From: Novosphingobium capsulatum NBRC 12533
Lineage (GTDB): Bacteria > Pseudomonadota > Alphaproteobacteria > Sphingomonadales > Sphingomonadaceae
Assembly (NCBI RefSeq): GCF_001598375.1
Contig: NZ_BCYV01000005.1
Coordinates: 1 to 64,000 of the forward strand
DNA length: 64,000 nucleotides
Reading direction: 5' to 3'
Both the position numbers and the translations under genes were made by a program. The notes beneath the pieces are model-generated. The model was not told the DNA's origin. It was given only the letters and a program-made list of their open reading frames with translations, and searched no databases. Positions 1-7,741 of this stretch are shown piece by piece. How positions within the stretch are numbered: position 1 is the first letter of the stretch; every line of letters starts with the position of its first letter.

Positions 1-49
1 GCCCCCTCCGTCGGGCCTGCGGCCCGCCACCTCCCCCGAGGGGGGAGGA
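1..49. repeat. Family B hairpin repeat, right half, cut by window edge
   Basis: The first bases match the right half of the composite element at 36170-36221: CCCCCTCCGTC, a GGCCTGCGGCC core, then a CACCTCCCCC / GGGGGGAGG hairpin. The left part of the element, if present, lies before the window. It sits just upstream of the first lipoprotein gene. Confidence 0.7.
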
Positions 50-79
50 TGTGTTGCCTATTGCTGTGGGAGAGAGATC

Positions 80-574
80 ATGCGTTCGATTGTTCTGGCC
101 TTGCCTCTGGTTTTGCTCGCCGCGTGTCACAAGGCCCCGCAGCAAAGCGACGATGCGGCGATTGCCCAGGTTGAGGCGGCGCAGAAGGAGCGGGCACCGG
201 CGCAGGAGATCAGCCCGCAGGTCATCGACTTTTTCGACATCACCAAACGCAAGCTGACCGGATCGGGATGCAACTTCGTGCCTGACAATGGTGGCATGGG
301 GGCGGTGCTGCTGGCGCAGGAAGATCGCGGCCTCATCAAGATCAAGGATCAGATCGTGGTATTGGCCGCCGACAAGGGCAGTGCCAAGCTGCCGCAGCAC
401 GGCTGGTCGCACTATACCGGGCGCGAGTGGGCGCTGACGCTGACGCGGATCGATGATGGCAAGGCCAAGACGATGGGCGTGATCGACAGCTTTGACGGGC
501 AACTGGTGATTTCCGACGCCGATAGCCGCCCGGTTTATACCGCCAAGGGCAATGTGCAGTGCAAGCCGATGTAG
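80..574 (+). CDS. Putative lipoprotein, function unknown
   Basis: This encodes 164 residues. The N-terminus is a lipoprotein signal: a hydrophobic stretch ends in the lipobox LAAC with the acylated cysteine at residue 16, so the mature protein should be membrane-anchored and periplasmic. A helical linker rich in Ala, Gln and Glu (about 20-45) precedes a compact domain with cysteines at about residues 64 and 161 that could form a disulphide. The second half (ALTLTRIDDGKAKTMGVIDSF) looks like beta strands. A GGGAGAG ribosome site lies just before the ATG. I do not recognise a named family. It precedes a second small lipoprotein gene on the same strand, with a 122 bp gap. Confidence 0.75.
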   Translation: MRSIVLALPLVLLAACHKAPQQSDDAAIAQVEAAQKERAPAQEISPQVIDFFDITKRKLTGSGCNFVPDNGGMGAVLLAQEDRGLIKIKDQIVVLAADKGSAKLPQHGWSHYTGREWALTLTRIDDGKAKTMGVIDSFDGQLVISDADSRPVYTAKGNVQCKPM

Positions 575-696
575 GTTTGCGCACCATATCTTGCAAAAGC
601 ACCAATCTGGCGCGTTTTGGTCCATTTCGGCGTGACTCTTTGCCCTCTCATGCGTCTTGCATCGCGCGGGGGCGCCAAAGACTAAGGGAAACGCCT

Positions 697-1149
697 ATGA
701 ACAAGGGTCGTCACATCGTGTTGCTTTCCGCACTTCTGCCAATGGCGCTGGCAGGGTGTGCAACCACCGGATCGGTTAAGCGGGCCCAGGCTGCGGCCGA
801 TCAGGCACAGGCGCGCGCTGATGAAGGCGTAATGACGGCGCAGCGGGCGCAGGGTTCGGCCGATTCCGCGGCACAGGCTGCGGCGCAGGCACAGGGTTCG
901 GCCAACAACGCTATGACTGCGGCGCAGAGCGCCGGTTCGGCCGCCCAGGCCGCCTCGATGGCGGCGCAATCGGCCGGCAGCCGTGCCGATACGCTGGAAA
1001 CGCGCCTGCGCTCGCTTGAGCGTTGGAAGTGGGCCAAGACCCACCCCAAGAAGGCCAAGAAGCACCACGCGCGTCATCACCACGCCAAGCACAACGCGGC
1101 GCTGCATCGTCCGGTCACGGCCGATCAGACCTCTGCCCAGAAGATGTGA
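697..1149 (+). CDS. Alanine-rich coiled-coil lipoprotein with a Lys/His-rich tail
   Basis: This encodes 150 residues. The lipobox LAGC places the lipidated cysteine at residue 21. Residues 25-95 are almost only Ala, Gln, Ser and Gly with regular spacing, containing repeats of the type AQxxAxxAxxxAQGSA. This is the pattern of an alanine-zipper coiled coil such as Lpp-type outer-membrane lipoproteins. The C-terminal third is basic and rich in histidine (KKHHARHHHAKH, about residues 118-129), which could bind metal, peptidoglycan or lipopolysaccharide. The ATG at 697 was chosen because AAGGGAAA lies 7 bases before it and it gives a proper signal peptide. A strong terminator follows. The family resemblance is by composition only. 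Confidence 0.8.
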   Translation: MNKGRHIVLLSALLPMALAGCATTGSVKRAQAAADQAQARADEGVMTAQRAQGSADSAAQAAAQAQGSANNAMTAAQSAGSAAQAASMAAQSAGSRADTLETRLRSLERWKWAKTHPKKAKKHHARHHHAKHNAALHRPVTADQTSAQKM

Positions 1150-1174
1150 TCACGCACATCTGATGCAAGGAAAC

Positions 1175-1208
1175 GGGCGCGTGTGGCCATGCCACGCGCG
1201 CCCTTTTT
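1175..1208 (+). terminator. Rho-independent terminator
   Basis: A 12 bp GC-rich stem (GGGCGCGTGTGG with CCACGCGCGCCC, one G-T pair) with a short CCATG loop is followed by TTTTT. It lies 25 bases after the alanine-rich lipoprotein gene and just before the end of the convergent MaoC gene. Confidence 0.85.
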
Positions 1209-1224
1209 CATGGACGCTGCCTGC

Positions 1225-1683
1225 TTAGTCGGTGCCGTTGGGGTCGCGCGTGCTCACCATGGCGTTGCTCACCATGGTCAGTACAATCACGCCATCCTGG
1301 TTGAGCACGCGGGTTTCGGCGCGGAACAGGCCCATTTCCGGGCGCGATTGGCTGCGCCGCTTGCTCAGGATCGTGGTTTCCACGCGCAGCGTGTCGCCGG
1401 GGTAGACCGGGTGGCGCCAGCGCAGTTCGTCAATGCCGGGTGAACCAAGGCCCTGGTGGCCGGCGCGGTCCTGCTCTTCCACGATCATCGCCATGGTCAT
1501 GGCACAGGTGTGCCAGCCACTGGCGGAAAGCCGCCCGAAGTGCGTGGCGGCGGCCGCCTCGTCAGACAGGTGGAACGGTTGCGGGTCATACTTGCCCGCA
1601 AATTCCACCACTTCCTCTCGCGTGACGTGGCGTTGCCCGAACCGGGCAACGGCGCCCACTTCCAGATCTTCATAGTGTCGCAT
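1225..1683 (-). CDS. MaoC-like (R)-specific hydratase/dehydratase
   Basis: The 152-residue product matches the MaoC hot-dog fold family. The hydratase signature is visible as YDPQPFHLSDEAA (about residues 32-44), with the catalytic Asp-His pair, followed by FGRLSASGWHT and the second strand motif PVYPGDTLRVE. Family members hydrate or dehydrate acyl-CoA thioesters, for example 2-enoyl-CoA. The substrate here cannot be read from sequence. The start is placed at ATG 1683 (MRHYEDLEVG), the usual start of the family; an upstream TTG at 1719 is possible. It follows ychF on the same strand by 54 bases and may be co-transcribed with it. Confidence 0.88.
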   Translation of the reverse strand: MRHYEDLEVGAVARFGQRHVTREEVVEFAGKYDPQPFHLSDEAAAATHFGRLSASGWHTCAMTMAMIVEEQDRAGHQGLGSPGIDELRWRHPVYPGDTLRVETTILSKRRSQSRPEMGLFRAETRVLNQDGVIVLTMVSNAMVSTRDPNGTD

Positions 1684-1737
1684 GGGGGGCAGGGTGAACC
1701 TGCTTTCCCCATGCGTCAACCATCCGATCGAACAGGT

Positions 1738-2838
1738 TCAGACGTTGAACTTGAAGTGCATCACATCGCCGTCCTTGACGATGTATTCCTTGCCTTCCTG
1801 GCGCAGCTTGCCGGCATCGCGCGCGCCCGCCTCGCCGCCCAGCGCGACGAAATCGTCAAAGGCGATGGTTTCGGCGCGGATGAAGCCGCGCTGCATGTCG
1901 GAGTGGATTTCGCCGGCAGCCTCGGGGGCCTTGGCGCCCTGGTGGACGGTCCAGGCGCGGGCTTCCTTGGGGCCGACGGTGAAGAAGGTCAGCAGGTGCA
2001 GCAGATCGTACCCGGCGCGGATCACGCGGTTGAGGCCGGTTTCATGCAGCCCCAGTTCGGCCAGGAACGCCAGGCGTTCTTCGCTATCCATCCCGATCAG
2101 GTCGGCTTCGATCGCGGCAGAGACCACCACGGCTTCGGCGCCTTCGGCCTTGGCCTTTTCGAACACGCGGGCAGAGTGGGCATTGCCGGTGGCGGCGCTT
2201 TCCTCTTCCACGTTGCAGACATAGAGCACCGGCTTGGCGGTGAGCAGCTGCGCCTGCTTGAACAGGCGCTCTTCCTCGTCATCCTTGGGCTGGGTGAGGC
2301 GGGCCGGCTTGCCCTCGCGCAGCAATTCCAGCGCCTGGCCCAGCACCGAGGCCATGGCCTTGGCTTCCTTGTCGCCGCTGGTCGCCTTCTTGGCGGCGGC
2401 GGGCACGCGCTTTTCCAGGCTTTCCAGGTCCGACAGCATCAGCTCGGTTTCCACCGTATCGGCGTCCGACAGCGGATCTACGCGGTTGTCGACATGCTGG
2501 ATATCGTCGTTTTCAAAGCAGCGCAGCACATGGATGATCGCATCCACTTCGCGGATATTGCCCAGAAACTGGTTGCCGAGGCCTTCACCCTTGGATGCAC
2601 CGCGCACCAGGCCGGCGATGTCGACAAAGCCAAGCTGGGTGGGGATGATCTTCTGGCTGCCGGCGATCTTGGCCAGGGTATCGAGCCGCGCGTCGGGCAC
2701 GCCGACATTGCCCACGTTGGGTTCGATCGTGCAGAACGGATAGTTGGCGGCCTGGGCCGCCTGCGTTTCGGTCAGCGCGTTGAACAGCGTCGACTTGCCG
2801 ACATTGGGAAGGCCGACGATCCCGCAACGAAAACCCAT
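1738..2838 (-). CDS. ychF: Ribosome-binding ATPase YchF (Obg-family)
   Basis: The 366-residue length matches YchF. The P-loop GLPNVGKST is at residues 9-17, the G3 region DIAGLVRGASKGEGLGNQFL follows at about 70, and the usual NKxD specificity motif is replaced by CNVEE, as expected for the ATP-binding YchF branch. A central coiled-coil insertion (ESLEKRVPAAAKK...) and a C-terminal TGS domain ending DVMHFKFNV complete the protein. It binds the ribosome and influences stress responses and translation. The ATG at 2838 gives the standard MGFRCGIVG start. Downstream on the same strand is the MaoC gene. Confidence 0.97.
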   Translation of the reverse strand: MGFRCGIVGLPNVGKSTLFNALTETQAAQAANYPFCTIEPNVGNVGVPDARLDTLAKIAGSQKIIPTQLGFVDIAGLVRGASKGEGLGNQFLGNIREVDAIIHVLRCFENDDIQHVDNRVDPLSDADTVETELMLSDLESLEKRVPAAAKKATSGDKEAKAMASVLGQALELLREGKPARLTQPKDDEEERLFKQAQLLTAKPVLYVCNVEEESAATGNAHSARVFEKAKAEGAEAVVVSAAIEADLIGMDSEERLAFLAELGLHETGLNRVIRAGYDLLHLLTFFTVGPKEARAWTVHQGAKAPEAAGEIHSDMQRGFIRAETIAFDDFVALGGEAGARDAGKLRQEGKEYIVKDGDVMHFKFNV

Positions 2839-3008
2839 CTTCGTGTCCTTGGCTATGGCCCCAAGCCGATGCGGGGCCGCATATTGCCGGCCGCGATGGT
2901 GGCTTGTAGGCCCAAGGTCAAGGGGGCAGCGCCCTGTGGCAAGGGGTTTTGCGTGGCCGGTCGGCAATCTTCACCGAAGTTTCAGGCCTTGCTGGCATGG
3001 CAACCGGC

Positions 3009-4589
3009 ATGAGGCGCGCTATCCTGCCATCGTTTTTGCACCGCCATGCCCGTGCCGGTCTGCCGCGCGGCGCGCTGATCACGCCGGCATTGGCGCTGGC
3101 CCTGGTGCTGGCCGGCTGTGGCGACAATCCCGCCGCCCATGCTGCCAAGGCCCGCAGCGCCTTTGCCGCGCAGGATTTCGTGACGGCGCGGATGGAAGCG
3201 CTGAGCGCGCTCGACTCGGGCAAGCTGCCCGCCGCCGACTCGCAGGCGCTGCTGCGGCTGCTCGCCCGTGCGCAGTTGCAGATGGGCGATGGCGATGGCG
3301 CGCAGGCAACGCTGACGCGGCTGGAAGATGCCGGCGGTGGCGGGCCGGCGGTCAACCGCATGAAGGCCGAAGCAGCCCTGCTGCGCGGCCTGCCGCGCCA
3401 GGCGCTGTCGCTGCTGGGCCAGGATGGCGATGCCGATGCCTGGCGCCTGCGGGCCGCAGCGCACCAGGCTCTGGGTGACAATGCCCAGGCACTTTCTGCA
3501 TTTCGCCAGGGCATGGCCGCCGGAGACAATGTGCAACTCGCGCGCGACTATGCCCGCTTCCTGATCACGGCCGAAGATTTTGCCGGGGCCGACCAGGTCC
3601 TGGCCGTGATGCAGCGGCTCGATCCCAAGGGCCTCGATACCGCGATGGTCGAAGGGGCGCTGCGGGTCCGGCAAGGCCAGCTAGACGCGGCCGGCGCTGC
3701 CTATGACCGCGCGATCGCGGCCTATCCCCGCCGGATCGAGCCGCTGATCGAGCGGGCCAACCTGGCTGACATGCAAAGCCAGCTCGACCGCGCGATCGGC
3801 CTCATCGGCAAGGCCGCGCGCCTCGCGCCGGGCGATTCACGCGTGCTCGATCTGCAGGTGCAGTTCGCCAGCGAAAAAGGCGATTGGGAAAAGGTACGCC
3901 AGCTCTTGGCGCCGCATGAGGTCGATCTCGATCCACGCACCCCCAATGGGCTGACCTATGCCGAGGCGCTGCTGCGCCTGGGCCATCCCGAGCAGGCCCG
4001 CGTGATCTTTGCCCGCGCGCTGCTGCTCTCGCCGCAAAATCCCTATTCGCGCATGATGCTGGCCGAAGCACAACTGGCCACCGGCGATCCCGGCACGGCG
4101 CTGCGCACGATCCGGCCCTTGTCGGATTCGCTGCTGGCTGGCCAGCGCGAACTCGATCTGGCCCTGCGTGCGGCGCGGGCAGCGGGTGATCCCTCGGCCG
4201 ATGCGCTGGCGGCGCGGCTCCGCTCCGGCCAGTGGCAGCAGGACCAGCGCCTGGCCGCCGATGGCCAGGCCGCGCTGGGCCGGCGCGATTGGGCCGCAGC
4301 AATCACCGCCTATACCGCGTTGCTGGGCAATGGCAGCGATCCCGAAGTGCTCAAGCGGCTGGCGGTGGCCTATACCAGCGCTGGTCGCCACCAGGAAGCG
4401 ATCGCCTATGCCGACCGCGCCCTGGCCCAGGCGCCGCGCGATCCCGACATGCTGCATATCGCTGGCCTCGTGCGGCTCAACGCCGGGCAGGACATGGCCG
4501 CCGCGCAGCATCTGTTGAGCCGCGCGGTCGATGCCGATCCGGCCAACCGCCTGTTCCGCGCCGATCTCGCCCGCGCCCAGGCACGTTGA
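3009..4589 (+). CDS. TPR-repeat lipoprotein
   Basis: The 526-residue protein starts with a basic N-region, a hydrophobic segment and the lipobox LAGC (cysteine 37 from this start). The rest is a long array of tetratricopeptide-type helical pairs, recognisable from recurring patterns such as LxxAxxAYDRAIAAYPRRIEP, YAEALLRLGHPEQARVIFARALLLSPQNPY and YTSAGRHQEAIAYADRALAQAP. Such lipoproteins act as protein-interaction scaffolds at the envelope; in bacteria with PEP-CTERM sorting a related TPR lipoprotein (PrsT) belongs to the system, but that protein is normally larger. The convergent neighbour is a PEP-CTERM protein, so a link is possible but unproven. No clear ribosome site was seen; ATG 2997 is an alternative start. 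Confidence 0.85.
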   Translation: MRRAILPSFLHRHARAGLPRGALITPALALALVLAGCGDNPAAHAAKARSAFAAQDFVTARMEALSALDSGKLPAADSQALLRLLARAQLQMGDGDGAQATLTRLEDAGGGGPAVNRMKAEAALLRGLPRQALSLLGQDGDADAWRLRAAAHQALGDNAQALSAFRQGMAAGDNVQLARDYARFLITAEDFAGADQVLAVMQRLDPKGLDTAMVEGALRVRQGQLDAAGAAYDRAIAAYPRRIEPLIERANLADMQSQLDRAIGLIGKAARLAPGDSRVLDLQVQFASEKGDWEKVRQLLAPHEVDLDPRTPNGLTYAEALLRLGHPEQARVIFARALLLSPQNPYSRMMLAEAQLATGDPGTALRTIRPLSDSLLAGQRELDLALRAARAAGDPSADALAARLRSGQWQQDQRLAADGQAALGRRDWAAAITAYTALLGNGSDPEVLKRLAVAYTSAGRHQEAIAYADRALAQAPRDPDMLHIAGLVRLNAGQDMAAAQHLLSRAVDADPANRLFRADLARAQAR

Positions 4590-4612
4590 GGCCATAGACC
4601 TCTTCCGAACGC

Positions 4613-4649
4613 AAAAATGCCGCCCAAGCCAGGCTTGGACGGCATTTTT
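4613..4649. terminator. Bidirectional terminator
   Basis: A 37-base near-perfect hairpin: AAAAATGCCG pairs with CGGCATTTTT and an inner CCAAGCC pairs with GGCTTGG. It has an A-run on one side and a T-run on the other, so it can stop transcription of the TPR gene on + and of the PEP-CTERM gene on -. Confidence 0.9.
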
Positions 4650-4751
4650 GGAGAAACATCGCGTGGCGGCGGGATTTGGGCCAGCCGGGCGGCATGCGCA
4701 AGGCGTGCCGGCCCGTCCCTGTGCTGGTGCCCCCAGGCCCGCGTGCCGCGA

Positions 4752-5147
4752 TCAGCGGCGGCGACGACGCACGAACGCCAAGCCAGCCAGGCCAGCGCCC
4801 ATCAGGCCCAGCATGCCCGGTTCCGGCACGTCGGTGCCACCGGTCGACGACGAGGTAGTGCTGCCGCCCGAGGTCGACGAGGTGGTCGAGCCGCCAGTCG
4901 AGGTCGAAGTGGTGCTGCCGCCCGAAGTCGACGACGTGGTCGAACCGCCCGAGGTGGACGAGGTGGTCGAAGACGTGGTGCTGCCACCCGAGGTCGAGGT
5001 CGAAGTCGACGAGGTGCTGCCGCACATCGCCGCGCCGGCCGAGTGGCCGCAGTTGCAATAGTGCGTGTGGAAGAAGGTGGCGTGGGCCGGGGCTGCAGCG
5101 ATGGTGGTGGTCAGCGCGGCGGCGAGGATGGCAATCGAACGCTTCAT
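4752..5147 (-). CDS. Small PEP-CTERM sorting protein with Cys/His head and Ser/Thr/Gly tract
   Basis: The 131-residue product has a clear signal peptide (residues 1-23, ending AHA), then a compact Cys/His-rich head HTHYCNCGHSAGAAMC, then about 60 residues of repeats built from STSGGSTTSS, and finally the PEP-CTERM sorting signal: VPEPG, a short hydrophobic helix and a terminal run of arginines. Such proteins are recognised by exosortase, which removes the C-terminal tail; targets are often surface or exopolysaccharide-linked. No exosortase gene is in this window. The start has a good AGGGGA ribosome site 7 bases upstream. The Ser/Thr tract is encoded by tandem DNA repeats and probably changes length between strains. 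Confidence 0.93.
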   Translation of the reverse strand: MKRSIAILAAALTTTIAAAPAHATFFHTHYCNCGHSAGAAMCGSTSSTSTSTSGGSTTSSTTSSTSGGSTTSSTSGGSTTSTSTGGSTTSSTSGGSTTSSSTGGTDVPEPGMLGLMGAGLAGLAFVRRRRR

Positions 5148-5384
5148 GGTCAGTCCCCTGTCAAACTTGAAGTTTCAAACTGGAAGGCAGACGTTCGAAC
5201 CATTAGATCCGAATGCACTGTCTTGGTTGACAGAGGTAAAAGCAAAAGCGGTGCCAATTGCAGAAATCAGCGCTTTTTGGTGGTTAACGCCGTTTCACGG
5301 GTGTGTCGGTTGTAAGCGATTCCGACGGTTTTTCCGGAAATTCGCGTTAACCTTTTCAGGACATTTCAATCTTGCTGGCGCGTT
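5148..5384. other. Intergenic leader of the PEP-CTERM gene
   Basis: This AT-richer stretch separates pth from the PEP-CTERM gene, both on the minus strand. It presumably holds the PEP-CTERM promoter. A near-palindrome TTGAAGTTTCAA lies at about 5167-5178, close to the start codon. No open frame with a ribosome site was seen. Confidence 0.4.
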
Positions 5385-5401
5385 TCAATCCTGCTGGCGC
5401 C
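5364..5401. repeat. Tandem 19 bp duplication across the pth stop codon
   Basis: TTTCAATCTTGCTGGCGCG (5364-5382) is followed directly by TTTCAATCCTGCTGGCGCC (5383-5401). On the minus strand each unit contains the last codons of pth (Arg-Gln-Gln-Asp) and TGA. Confidence 0.85.
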
Positions 5402-5954
5402 GGGCCACATCACTCATGAAGCGGGTATCGTCGCCTTGGGCCAGCCGATCGGCTTCTGCTGCCACGGCGCCCAGCATGGTGACCAGGTCATCGTGCTCGG
5501 CCTTGGCAAAGGGGCCCAGTACATAACCGGTCACCCGGTCCTTGTGGCCGGGGTGGCCGATGCCCAAGCGCACGCGGCGGAATTCCGCGCCACAGTGCTG
5601 GTCGATCGAACGCAGGCCATTGTGCCCGGCATGGCCGCCGCCCTGCTTCACTTTCACTTTGAACGGCGCCAGGTCCAGTTCGTCATGAAACACGGTGAGG
5701 GCATCGGTGGCGAGCTTGTAGAAGCGCAGTGCCTCGCCCACGGCGCGGCCGCTTTCGTTCATGAACGTGGCGGGCTTGAGCAGGATGATCTTCTGCCCGC
5801 CGATGCGGCCTTCCTGCACCCAGCCCTGGAACTTCTTCTGCACCGGGCCAAAGCCGTGGACATCGGCAATCGTGTCGAGCGCCATGAAGCCCACGTTGTG
5901 GCGGTGCAGGGCGTATTGCGGGCCGGGATTTCCCAGGCCAACCCAGACTTGCAT
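5385..5954 (-). CDS. pth: Peptidyl-tRNA hydrolase
   Basis: The 189-residue enzyme cleaves peptidyl-tRNA released from stalled ribosomes and recycles tRNA. The Pth signature is complete: GLGNPGPQY at the N-terminus with Asn9, catalytic His19 in HRHNVGF, Asn66 in FMNESG, the HDELDL motif (His90, Asp91), and GGGHAGHNGLRSI with Asn112. The C-terminal basic tail varies in the family. It lies downstream of rplY on the same strand, a common pairing, although a strong terminator sits between them. The last codons are duplicated in tandem just past the stop. Confidence 0.97.
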   Translation of the reverse strand: MQVWVGLGNPGPQYALHRHNVGFMALDTIADVHGFGPVQKKFQGWVQEGRIGGQKIILLKPATFMNESGRAVGEALRFYKLATDALTVFHDELDLAPFKVKVKQGGGHAGHNGLRSIDQHCGAEFRRVRLGIGHPGHKDRVTGYVLGPFAKAEHDDLVTMLGAVAAEADRLAQGDDTRFMSDVARRQQD

Positions 5955-6034
5955 GGCAGACGCTCCGGTTGTGGTTGGAGTTTGCAGGGTGTTTTGCGGT
6001 GAGGGCGCGCGTGCCTATTGCATGGGCGCGGCGC

Positions 6035-6068
6035 AAAAAAGAACCCCTCCCGGTTGGGGGAGGGGTTC
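6035..6068 (-). terminator. Rho-independent terminator after rplY
   Basis: Read on the minus strand, GAACCCCTCCCCC and GGGAGGGGTTC form an 11 bp stem with a short loop, followed by TTTTTT. It lies 44 bases after the rplY stop and before the pth start, so it should reduce read-through into pth. Confidence 0.9.
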
Positions 6069-6111
6069 CTTGAACCGATGCGACAGCCCGAAAGCTGCCG
6101 TGCCGGAAAGA

Positions 6112-6726
6112 TCAGCCTTCGCTGGCTTCGCCAGCAGGAGCTTCTTCTTCCTCGGTCAGAACGGTCGGCGTGGCGATCGTGGCGATGGTGAAATCGCGGT
6201 CGGTGATCGCCGAGCGGGCGCCGGCCGGCAGCTTCACGGCGCTGATGTGCACCGAATCGCCGATTTCCAGGCCCGAGAGATCGACGATGATGTCATCGGG
6301 GATCTTGTTGGCTTCGCACACCAGTTCCAGTTCGTGGCGCACAACGTTGAGCACGCCGCCCTGCTTGATGCCGGGGGCCTTTTCTTCGTTCTGGAACACC
6401 ACCGGCACGTTCACGTGCACTTCGGCGTTCGCGCTCACGCGCAGGAAGTCTGCGTGCTGCGGACGGTCGCTCACGGCGTGGAAAGCCACGTCCTTGGGCA
6501 GAGTGCGGACCTTCTTGCCGCCGATGGTCAGTTCGACGATCGAGTTGAAGAAGTGGCCGGTGCCCAGGGCACGTGCCAGTTCCTTTTCTTCGAGGTGGAT
6601 GGCAACCGGTTCCTGGTTGCCGCCATAAACCACGGCAGGAGTGCGGCCTTCGCGGCGCAGGGCACGGGAGGCTCCCTTGCCTGCCCGTTCGCGCAGCTCA
6701 GCCGACAGGGTCAGCGTCTCGCTCAT
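6112..6726 (-). CDS. rplY: 50S ribosomal protein L25 / general stress protein Ctc
   Basis: This 204-residue protein is the long Ctc form of L25, which binds 5S rRNA in the large subunit. The N-terminal half has the L25 core ([25 protein letters not shown], followed by a beta-barrel), and the C-terminal half is the TL5-type domain found in the longer forms. It ends in an acidic tail ([13 protein letters not shown]). The start ATG has a GGAAGG ribosome site. Its promoter should lie in the 120 bases before it. The terminator at 6035-6068 ends the transcript. Confidence 0.96.
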   Translation of the reverse strand: MSETLTLSAELRERAGKGASRALRREGRTPAVVYGGNQEPVAIHLEEKELARALGTGHFFNSIVELTIGGKKVRTLPKDVAFHAVSDRPQHADFLRVSANAEVHVNVPVVFQNEEKAPGIKQGGVLNVVRHELELVCEANKIPDDIIVDLSGLEIGDSVHISAVKLPAGARSAITDRDFTIATIATPTVLTEEEEAPAGEASEG

Positions 6727-6847
6727 GTGAAATACCTTCCGAAATAAATCTGTTGCATGTTCCTTCCGCCACGCCTCCAGGGATGACCATGACGGGGAAG
6801 CGGCGGCCCTTAGCGGATCGGGCCGAAAAAGCAAGGGGCGTGCGCGA

Positions 6848-7741
6848 TCACTCCACCCGGCGCACCAGCCAGCCCTTGGCCTGGAGCAGCGCGGGCAGGC
6901 CATCGCTGCCGGCCACGTGCGCCGCGCCCACGGCGATGAAGGGGGCGGCGCCATCCTTGAGCATGGCATCGATCTGACTAGCCCAGGCCGCGTTGCGCGC
7001 GGTAAGCAGCGCCTGGTGCAGCGTGGGATCAGACAGAAAGCCCTTCTGGCTTTCGCGGGCAATGCCCAGGTCATCGCCGCGCAGCCACAGGCGCACCATG
7101 TCGGCATCGTCATCGCGGTTATCGGCCGCTTCCACGGCGACCTGTTCCAACAGGGTCTGCTGCGCGCGATCGGGCAGGGCATCGAATATGCCAAACTGCC
7201 CGTCCAGCGTTTCCAGGCCCGCTACCGGCTTGCCCCCGATCAGCTTGCGCAGTTGCGGCTCCACCCCGCTGGCTGGGTCCATGCCTTCCTTCTGCCCACC
7301 GATCGCAGCGATCTGTAGGGCGACCGCCCAGGATTCCTCGTTCTGGAACTGTGCGTCGGTCAGGTTGAGGTCTTTGTAAACCTTTGCCAGGGCATCGCGA
7401 TACTTCATCGCCACGCGCGCCGAGGGCGGCGGCAGGCCAGGGGTATAGGCGAGGCGCGCCAGGGCCACGCCGGCAACATTGCCATCGAGCGGCTGGGCGA
7501 TTTCCAGCACCAGGCGATCGGCATTGGCCAGCGCGTGGTCGATCGCCGGGCGGCGCCATTGCACGCCAGCGGGCAAGGCATGCACCGTGCCGAATATCCA
7601 GCCGCGCGTGCCGCTGGTATCGGCGATTTCCCACAGCGCCACCTTGGCCGGCAGCGGCGGTGGTGCTGCCTTGTGACACGCCGCAGCGAGCAGGGCCAGG
7701 GCGGCGACGAGGAACGGTTTCCAGCGCATGGTCATGGTCAT
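6848..7741 (-). CDS. TraB/GumN family lipoprotein (paralogue 1)
   Basis: The 297-residue protein has a lipoprotein signal with the lipobox AAAC (cysteine 22) and a TraB/GumN-type domain. The N-terminal motif GTVHALPAG (about residue 58) and the C-terminal [17 protein letters not shown] are the conserved family blocks, and a glutamate-rich middle lies between. The family is thought to contain Tiki-like metal-dependent peptidases, but most bacterial members are uncharacterised. The start is set at ATG 7741 because it overlaps the TGA of the upstream paralogue by four bases (ATGA), implying translational coupling; ATG 7735 and 7729 are also in frame. Confidence 0.88.
   Translation of the reverse strand: MTMTMRWKPFLVAALALLAAACHKAAPPPLPAKVALWEIADTSGTRGWIFGTVHALPAGVQWRRPAIDHALANADRLVLEIAQPLDGNVAGVALARLAYTPGLPPPSARVAMKYRDALAKVYKDLNLTDAQFQNEESWAVALQIAAIGGQKEGMDPASGVEPQLRKLIGGKPVAGLETLDGQFGIFDALPDRAQQTLLEQVAVEAADNRDDDADMVRLWLRGDDLGIARESQKGFLSDPTLHQALLTARNAAWASQIDAMLKDGAAPFIAVGAAHVAGSDGLPALLQAKGWLVRRVE

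Noticed and set aside
4531..5061. Long + strand open frame with repeated VLPPEVDEVV pattern
   Set aside because: It is the antisense reading of the Ser/Thr/Gly repeat of the PEP-CTERM gene, which has a signal peptide, ribosome site and sorting signal on the other strand.
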